A DNA stretch of 27,744 nucleotides, from positions 1-27,744 of the forward strand of contig JADHZB010000473.1 in the NCBI GenBank assembly GCA_015657535.1, in the 5' to 3' direction. Source of the DNA: Nephromyces sp. MM_2019 (lineage: Eukaryota; Apicomplexa; Aconoidasida; Nephromycida). Both the position numbers and the translations under genes were made by a program. The notes below the pieces were generated by a model. The model saw only the letters and a list, made by a program, of their open reading frames with translations. It did not search any database and was not told the DNA's origin. Below, one piece after another: positions 21,942 through 27,744 of this stretch. Numbering within the stretch: the first letter of the stretch is position 1; each line of letters begins with the position of its first letter.

Positions 21942-23744
21942 ATGGAATACTTCCAGCAATATTTAATAAATGAGGAGGACGAAGACAAGATTGTGGGCTC
22001 AACAAACGACATGGAGGATACTCACATAACAAATGGAGACAATGACGGTGTGCGAAAAGACTATACCTCACCAATTGCCTCTCCCTCACCCCCAAAAAAG
22101 GACAAGGCTGACCACCTTCCTCCCAATCTACCTATACTACCACGTGTCAATGGAGCTCCAGAAATCTCCATCCCCCTTATCAAGCCTAGCCCTTCCTACC
22201 ACACACCCACAGAGCACATCATCTACACTAACCCACGCGTTGAACACTTGTCTGCCCCATTACAAGGCCCTTTAACCCCCTTAGACATAACAAGGGGTGG
22301 ATTTGCCAGGCAACTTCAAAACCACCTCTCTGGTCAAGTCGACAAGCACCATATGAACGCTTCTTCATTCGATCAACAATACCATTCTTACCAAAACAAG
22401 GGCATTACAGCTAATCCATCCGACCATACATTCTATATAGATCATAGGACAAATGCATCTCCCCCTCAACCAACCCTAGTAATCTCTACTGGTGTAGAAG
22501 GTGCTAAGCCTTCACCCAAAATACTGGGATTAGATACACAATCCAGTAACACAGATTTAAACGACAATAGCGAGAAGAAGAAAAAACCTAAAAGACCCTT
22601 TTCTGACCCAAGTTCAGATGATTTTCTAGGGCCATGGGCTCCCAAAATAGAGGAAAGTGAAGCGACTGTTGCCCCAGCACCTATGAAAGCTATCTTGTCC
22701 TCAGCAGCATCGTCGAACGATACAACCCCAGAGAAGGTGACAACCATCTTCCACGGTAAATCAGAAAAGGATTACCAAGGTAGGTCCTTCCTAGTGCCTC
22801 CGCAAGGCACGCGAAGCGAAGATCAAGTCAATTACATCCCAAAAAAGAACATCTTCACCTATGTGGGGCACACAATGGGTGTACAAGCCATCCGCTTTTT
22901 CCCTGGAAGTGGCCACCTACTACTATCAGCCAGTTTAGATAGCCAGATAAGGATATGGGATGTATATAACCAGCGAAAGTGCCTGAGGTCTTATTTAGGC
23001 CATGACTTAGGTGTACGGGACATTTCATTCACACCCGATGGGAAAAAATTTTATAGCTGTGCTTATGACAAGAAGATTCTCTTGTGGGATACAGAATATG
23101 GCAAGATCATCCAAAACTTCACCAATGGACATACACCTTATTGCGTCTCGGTAAATACAGATGATCCCGATATTGTTATAACTGGCAGCTCTAACAAGAA
23201 GGCTGTTCAGTTTGATGCAAAAACGGGGGGAATTGTACAAGAATACAATGAACACCTTGCTGCCGTGAATTCTGTGACATTTTGTGAGCAAAATCGAAAG
23301 ATTGTTACTACATCTGACGATAAGAAGATATTTATATGGGATTATGGTATCCCTGTAGTTGTAAAACACATTGCTGAGCCTTCTATGCATTCTATGCCCT
23401 CTGTTACAGTACACCCAAGCCAAAAATTCTTTGCCGCCCAATCTATGGATAACCAAATTGTTGTCTATGAGGCCTGTGGACGCTTCCGTTTCCAAGGGAG
23501 AAAACAATTTAAGGGACACATTAGTGCTGGGTATGCTATACACCCTGGATTCTCACCAGATGGACAATATATTATGTCTGGTGATGCGGGTGGAAGGTTA
23601 TGGTTTTGGGATTGGAAGAGTATGAAAAATTATAGGACCATCCAATGCCACAGTGGTGTCTGTATTGACTGTGCCTGGCACCCCACAATGACCTCACGTG
23701 TCGCTACGTGTGGTTGGGATGGCCTTATCAAGTTGTGGGACTGA
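21942..23744 (+). CDS. CDC40: Pre-mRNA splicing factor PRP17/CDC40, WD40 protein, single exon
   Basis: Intronless, 600 residues, stop TGA, close to the family's usual length of about 580. Prp17/Cdc40 is a nuclear protein that joins the spliceosome around the second catalytic step. The N-terminal half carries the family's short motifs: NPRVEHLSAPLQGP near residue 93 (the family has NPxxEELxAPxxGP), a Lys-rich stretch with DFLGPWAPK near 225, and TTIFHGKSEKDYQGRS just before the propeller. Residues about 303-600 form seven WD40 blades, with ends at RIWD, LLWD, VQFD, FIWD, VVYE, WFWD and KLWD; the last blade closes exactly at the C-terminus. The PAPE-like low-complexity insert at 240-285 is Ser/Thr/Ala-rich. 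The start is a true ATG in good context, with AT-rich sequence immediately upstream. Confidence 0.96.
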   Translation: MEYFQQYLINEEDEDKIVGSTNDMEDTHITNGDNDGVRKDYTSPIASPSPPKKDKADHLPPNLPILPRVNGAPEISIPLIKPSPSYHTPTEHIIYTNPRVEHLSAPLQGPLTPLDITRGGFARQLQNHLSGQVDKHHMNASSFDQQYHSYQNKGITANPSDHTFYIDHRTNASPPQPTLVISTGVEGAKPSPKILGLDTQSSNTDLNDNSEKKKKPKRPFSDPSSDDFLGPWAPKIEESEATVAPAPMKAILSSAASSNDTTPEKVTTIFHGKSEKDYQGRSFLVPPQGTRSEDQVNYIPKKNIFTYVGHTMGVQAIRFFPGSGHLLLSASLDSQIRIWDVYNQRKCLRSYLGHDLGVRDISFTPDGKKFYSCAYDKKILLWDTEYGKIIQNFTNGHTPYCVSVNTDDPDIVITGSSNKKAVQFDAKTGGIVQEYNEHLAAVNSVTFCEQNRKIVTTSDDKKIFIWDYGIPVVVKHIAEPSMHSMPSVTVHPSQKFFAAQSMDNQIVVYEACGRFRFQGRKQFKGHISAGYAIHPGFSPDGQYIMSGDAGGRLWFWDWKSMKNYRTIQCHSGVCIDCAWHPTMTSRVATCGWDGLIKLWD

Positions 23745-25538
23745 TGATAGAGATTTGTAAAATTGATGTGTAGGATATATCTTATAGAGAAACTTGGCAG
23801 ACATCTCAGCTTAGATTATTAGTTATCTACTTATACTATAGATCTTTGACCGTAAACTATGTAATGATTGTTTTTAGCCTCGAAAATGTAGTTCCTCGAT
23901 AATTTTTTTTTTGGAACTAGAGCCTATAGACATCTATGCACTAGTATACACATAAATCAAGTAATACGAACCCAAACAATCACATAAACTGAAATACACA
24001 GACTTTAACAAACATATACAAACCATAGACAAGTATATAATCTTAACTTGGATCTCCTTAAATATTCGCCAATTTGCTTTGTCCTTGAATTGTTTTATAT
24101 AATAATACATTTTATTTTATTAAGATTTTTTTCAAGTAGTTTTATATAGGCTAAATTTTCATTTCTTAAACACATTTAGCTTTTATAAAATTGACTAAAT
24201 TATACAGCACAAGCAATATGATACACATTCAACAAGTTTTGATTACATAAACAAATCCAATTTGAATTACACAAACACACATTTAGTAAGTTTAAGTTAT
24301 ACAAACATACATTCATTAACTTTAGACTACAAACACACATTGAATAAGTTCGAGTTGCATATATACATACTCAGTAAGTTTGATTTGTAAAGCAACACAT
24401 TGGATAAGCTTGAATCGCGCACACACGCGTTCAAGAAACTTGGATCACACAGCCAGTAACATTCAATAAGTTTCGATTACACAGACACGCATTAAATAAA
24501 CTTAAGTTTCATTACCTAAATTCAACATATTCAAATTACACATACATTCGTCAAGTATACGTTATACATTTAAATTGAATAACATATCTAAGTTAACTGT
24601 GTATTTAAATTTAGCTAAGAGTATAATATAGGTTCTATTATATGATATATATTTTATATATCAAAGTTTTTGTATATTAGAATATAGCATAATTATACAT
24701 TTAATCACCTAAAGAACAGTCAGTATATGCTCCAAGGTTCTAACAGCAAAGTTTCGACAACAGCTAATGTTTCCAAAATAACAATTCTATAAACTTATTT
24801 AAACATTTCTATTATATGAGACATCAAATAAATCATTACTTACGAACGAAATATGAGAAGTAGTTTACATTTTTTATTGTGGTGACTATTTATCATTTTA
24901 TATAAGACATTCCTCCTAAAGTACATTAAACATAATCATGGTGATAAAATAATTCAATTTTTATACACATATATATAAGTCGACCAGGTTCTCTCCACAT
25001 TTAAACTTGCACAAATACATAGTATGGACGCATATCATACGCACCAAGCACAAACTTGAACAAGTTCATATTATTAATTCAAATTTTAAATATACACACG
25101 TATAACATTAATTATAATCTCACAAGCCAGATAGCACACTTTTAACAAATAAGTTTACATCACATATACACAAACTACAAACCTGTTAAACATATTCAAA
25201 ATATTTCTGAATTTTTAAAAATATAGTGTATATAGATTTAGGGAGGTTTACAATTTATCAATTTAACATAAAACTTGGAAAGTGACACCCACATACTGTA
25301 AACTTTAAATTGAACTTAATTAACGATGTTTATATAATAATTATTTTTAATATTATTCCCATCTATAAATCTCAATTATACACATTACAATTTTAATTCA
25401 TTTCAATTACATCCAACTGCACATTTCCCAAACAATTCAGTTATGTCTATATCTCACTATTTACAAATTCAGTCAAGCATTACCTAAAACACGCAAAGTT
25501 TTATTTTAAATGAAACCCAAGCAAACTTATTGTTGACT
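23745..25538. other. Intergenic region between PRP17 and the ZNF830-like gene
   Basis: About 1.8 kb, very AT-rich, with no exon seen on either strand. It must contain the 3' end of PRP17 and the promoter of the next gene. Its only marked structure is the degenerate tandem array at 24222-24565. Confidence 0.6.
24222..24565. repeat. Degenerate tandem array, ~30-bp unit, about 11-12 copies
   Basis: Units of 28-32 bp follow one another without spacers. The first half is close to ACATTNAATAAGTTT and the second half close to GAATTACACAAACAC. Copies start near 24224, 24252, 24280, 24310, 24338, 24368, 24398, 24428 and onward to about 24540. Copies differ by several bases each, so the array is old. 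The repeats are gap-free, with no conserved-repeat/unique-spacer pattern, so this is not a CRISPR array. Confidence 0.7.
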
Positions 25539-26975
25539 ATGTCGAATGTAAGGGAGCTTATGCGCCAGGAGCGCCTACGTCGATTGGCAGAGAAATCTTC
25601 CTCAGCTACAGACCAAACTTTGGCCACAAACACAAACAAAACTCCTGCCATACACTCACCATCTAAATCAAGCACAAACCAAACCTCTTCCTCCAAAACA
25701 TCATCTGCTTCCACAACCTACCAAACCTCTTATTCCTCTGCGACATCGACCTCCAAATTGCCCCCTATGCCCACCGTGGACACGTCCACGGACACACCCC
25801 AACTCACAACCTCAACTCCGAGTTCAAAAGACCCCATTTTAGAAGACTCAAAACGACTGGAGGTACCCGCGCGCATAGAACCTACAGAGTTTGTCTGGGA
25901 GCTTCCCAATCCTATCCATTTGATGAGAAAGAATTCGAGACATACTAATACAAATAGTGTCCACACACCTACCGAAGATCTTCCTTCTAAGCCTACTAAA
26001 GACACTGTAGATAGTAATGGTACCTCTGAGCTGCAACAGCAATGCATAAAGCCTGAAGCATCAACAGACAAGCCCTCAGTAAGTCACCTGCTAGATAAAT
26101 ATTTACCTACAGATTTTTTTGATGAAGGCGTTGAGATGACTATAAGACCCACACACTACACTGATAATGGTGACCCTGAATTACCAAATAATGATGGGGA
26201 TGAAATACCCAAATTAACTAATTCTACTGATGAAAATGAATGGGAATATGAAGTCATAGAACCCAATATTGATGGATTTCATGATGAAGAAAATGACTCT
26301 TACCGTGAACCAGCAGATTTTCCAATACCCGAGACACCTGAACTGACACCTACAGAAAGCACGCCCCAGCCCACATCTCCCATCACACACACCCAGGTTG
26401 TAGAAGATCCAAACCCAGTGGCCCCATTAGGCAAGATTGATGAGGTGGATGAACTGTATTTGTATCAAACATTGGATACAGCGTATCACAGCAACTTAGA
26501 AAATGAACCTAAGGAAACAGAGGTGCATAGCGAGAAAACTTCACAGATTCCTGAAGGTTTCTTTGACGATGAAGATGCAGATGCAGCGGCGAGAGGATTA
26601 GAGGGACCAAAGAAGAGGAAAAAGAGAGAAATCGAGAAGGAAATGAAAAAATTTTCAACCCTAGCAGATGTGCAGATGATCAAAGTTAACATCTCACAAG
26701 AATTATCAGATATGCAAACATATGAGATCAATAAACAAGAAGATTTAACTACACAATCAAACCTCAAGCAGAAGCTGGAGACTCTCAAGAGCAGAAAATC
26801 TAAGAAGATTTACAAGTCAGATGAAAAGAAGCCATTGGATATATACCATACACCCTTTCAGACCACTTCTTACAAACACACACATAGAGATATTGGTGGT
26901 GATACCCATACACACACTGTAGGAGACATTGATGAAGATGATATTGACTTCTGGAGATCAAAAACATTCATCTAA
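25539..26975 (+). CDS. ZNF830 (CCDC16)-like spliceosome-associated protein without its zinc finger, single exon
   Basis: 478 residues, stop TAA; the first ATG is at 25539 (a longer frame upstream starts only with TTG). The start MSNVRELMRQERLRRL matches the N-terminal helix of ZNF830-type proteins. Two FFD motifs follow, as in the family: LPTDFFDEG near 189 and PEGFFDDEDADAAARG near 337. A charged helical region (355-430) and a C-terminal DIDFWRSKTF complete the match. Known ZNF830 proteins have a C2H2 U1-type finger right after the first helix; here that position is a Ser/Thr-rich linker (20-130) with no Cys/His pairs. The middle is acidic and Pro/Thr-rich, and a CA-type repeat near 26875-26925 encodes THTHT runs. 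Members copurify with spliceosomes, which fits the neighbour PRP17. Family assignment rests on short motifs, so it is probable, not certain. Confidence 0.7.
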   Translation: MSNVRELMRQERLRRLAEKSSSATDQTLATNTNKTPAIHSPSKSSTNQTSSSKTSSASTTYQTSYSSATSTSKLPPMPTVDTSTDTPQLTTSTPSSKDPILEDSKRLEVPARIEPTEFVWELPNPIHLMRKNSRHTNTNSVHTPTEDLPSKPTKDTVDSNGTSELQQQCIKPEASTDKPSVSHLLDKYLPTDFFDEGVEMTIRPTHYTDNGDPELPNNDGDEIPKLTNSTDENEWEYEVIEPNIDGFHDEENDSYREPADFPIPETPELTPTESTPQPTSPITHTQVVEDPNPVAPLGKIDEVDELYLYQTLDTAYHSNLENEPKETEVHSEKTSQIPEGFFDDEDADAAARGLEGPKKRKKREIEKEMKKFSTLADVQMIKVNISQELSDMQTYEINKQEDLTTQSNLKQKLETLKSRKSKKIYKSDEKKPLDIYHTPFQTTSYKHTHRDIGGDTHTHTVGDIDEDDIDFWRSKTFI

Positions 26976-27744
26976 TTATTAGGAAGCTAATTAATTATCT
27001 TATATTCGAATACATTTAGCTTGCTTTGATCAAAACAAACCTATAATTCCTAAAATCATCTTTTACATCATCTTGAAAACAACCTTTTAATGATGTCCCA
27101 TTATATAATGGGAGATGTATCGCAATACAAATGTGTTTTAAGTTTACATATGATAATAATTTAATTGTCTCACCTAACTGTCTTCATCTATAAGTTTTAA
27201 CCTGTATTAATTAGTCTATCAATGTGTATGGTATATATTTAAATGCTATACAAGGTGGTTAGAGTTAATTGTTTTTACAATTTAAAACTATATTTGATTT
27301 GTAAATAATTTTTTTAATACAAAACATAATAAAATCATCAAAGTTTGCATTTATCACACTATTACAAGTTTATTAATTTTACTTATCCATATATATACTT
27401 GTATTTAAAAATTGACTGAGTTTTCATTTATGTTTTATCAAGCAAAATTTTTTTTCATTAATTAAATTAGATTGATTAAGTTCATTACATATATATATAT
27501 ATATATAAATTCGTTTTATAGATTTTGCGATATATTTATATAATGAAAAGCATAGCGTTAAATTATCCCACATTGATCACTGTAAAACAATACAAAAACT
27601 TATGAATTATATATATATATTTACCTCATTCATAACCTAAATCACATACACATATATTTATATATAATAAATATTCTTTATATCATTCACCAATGATTTA
27701 TTATAATTCTTTAAACCTATCTTCCTAAAATTTCCTTAATTTTG
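26976..27744. other. AT-rich 3' flank, no gene seen
   Basis: It contains the 3' UTR of the ZNF830-like gene, an 18-bp perfect palindrome (27096-27113) and a TA microsatellite at 27488-27507. No exon with splice sites was found on either strand. Confidence 0.55.
27096..27113. repeat. Perfect 18-bp palindrome
   Basis: TCCCATTATATAATGGGA reads the same on both strands. It lies 121 bp past the stop codon of the ZNF830-like gene and could fold in its 3' UTR or mark a binding site for a dimeric protein. Confidence 0.6.

Noticed and set aside
22466..23543. Minus-strand frames opposite PRP17
   Set aside because: They are antisense shadows of the PRP17 gene.
24222..24565. CRISPR array
   Set aside because: Units are contiguous and all degenerate, there are no unique spacers, and the DNA is eukaryotic nuclear.

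Overview
This is nuclear DNA from an AT-rich unicellular eukaryote. Genes carry canonical GT-AG spliceosomal introns, there is a nuclear-encoded mitochondrial succinate dehydrogenase with a presequence, and a step-2 splicing factor is present. Noncoding DNA is very AT-rich and full of CA/GT and TA microsatellites and degenerate minisatellites. The overall look (AT bias, short Thr/His/Ser/Pro-rich insertions encoded by CA-type repeats) suggests an alveolate or apicomplexan-like protist, but I cannot prove the lineage from this window.

Layout, left to right. (1) 96-5470, minus: a ten-exon (visible part) tandem AAA+ ATPase of the Cdc48/Pex1/Pex6 type. Its D1 module has lost its Walker motifs and its D2 P-loop is intact. 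The gene runs off the left edge. Its introns at 158-920/1945 hold large CA minisatellites. (2) 5471-7100: intergenic, with a cluster of three hairpins at 6911-7017. (3) 7101-8409, minus: a small multi-exon gene of unknown function. (4) 8410-10199: intergenic, with a ~130-bp imperfect palindrome at 9241-9370. (5) 10200-14364, minus: an eleven-exon CRAL-TRIO (Sec14) plus GOLD lipid-transfer protein of 572 residues, whose exon phases all close. (6) 14365-14760: a strikingly G-rich spacer. (7) 14761-15977, minus: a tentative small gene whose best model needs a 15-nt intron or stop read-through. (8) 15978-16588: CA/TA-rich spacer with a degenerate tandem repeat. (9) 16589-19836, minus: SDHA in four coding exons (636 residues), with a probable extra intron in its 5' UTR. 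(10) 19837-21941: divergent promoter region. (11) 21942-23744, plus: single-exon PRP17/CDC40, a WD40 splicing factor. (12) 23745-25538: spacer with a ~30-bp degenerate tandem array at 24222-24565. (13) 25539-26975, plus: single-exon ZNF830-like protein lacking the zinc finger. (14) 26976-27744: AT-rich, no gene seen.

The genes do not form one pathway. SDHA works in the TCA cycle and complex II, the Sec14-GOLD protein in lipid traffic, and the AAA+ protein probably in protein extraction from a membrane. PRP17 and the ZNF830-like protein are both spliceosome-associated families, sit next to each other, and are intronless among intron-rich genes. All exon models come from reading frames, GT/AG sites and phase compatibility only; no transcript data or database searches were available.
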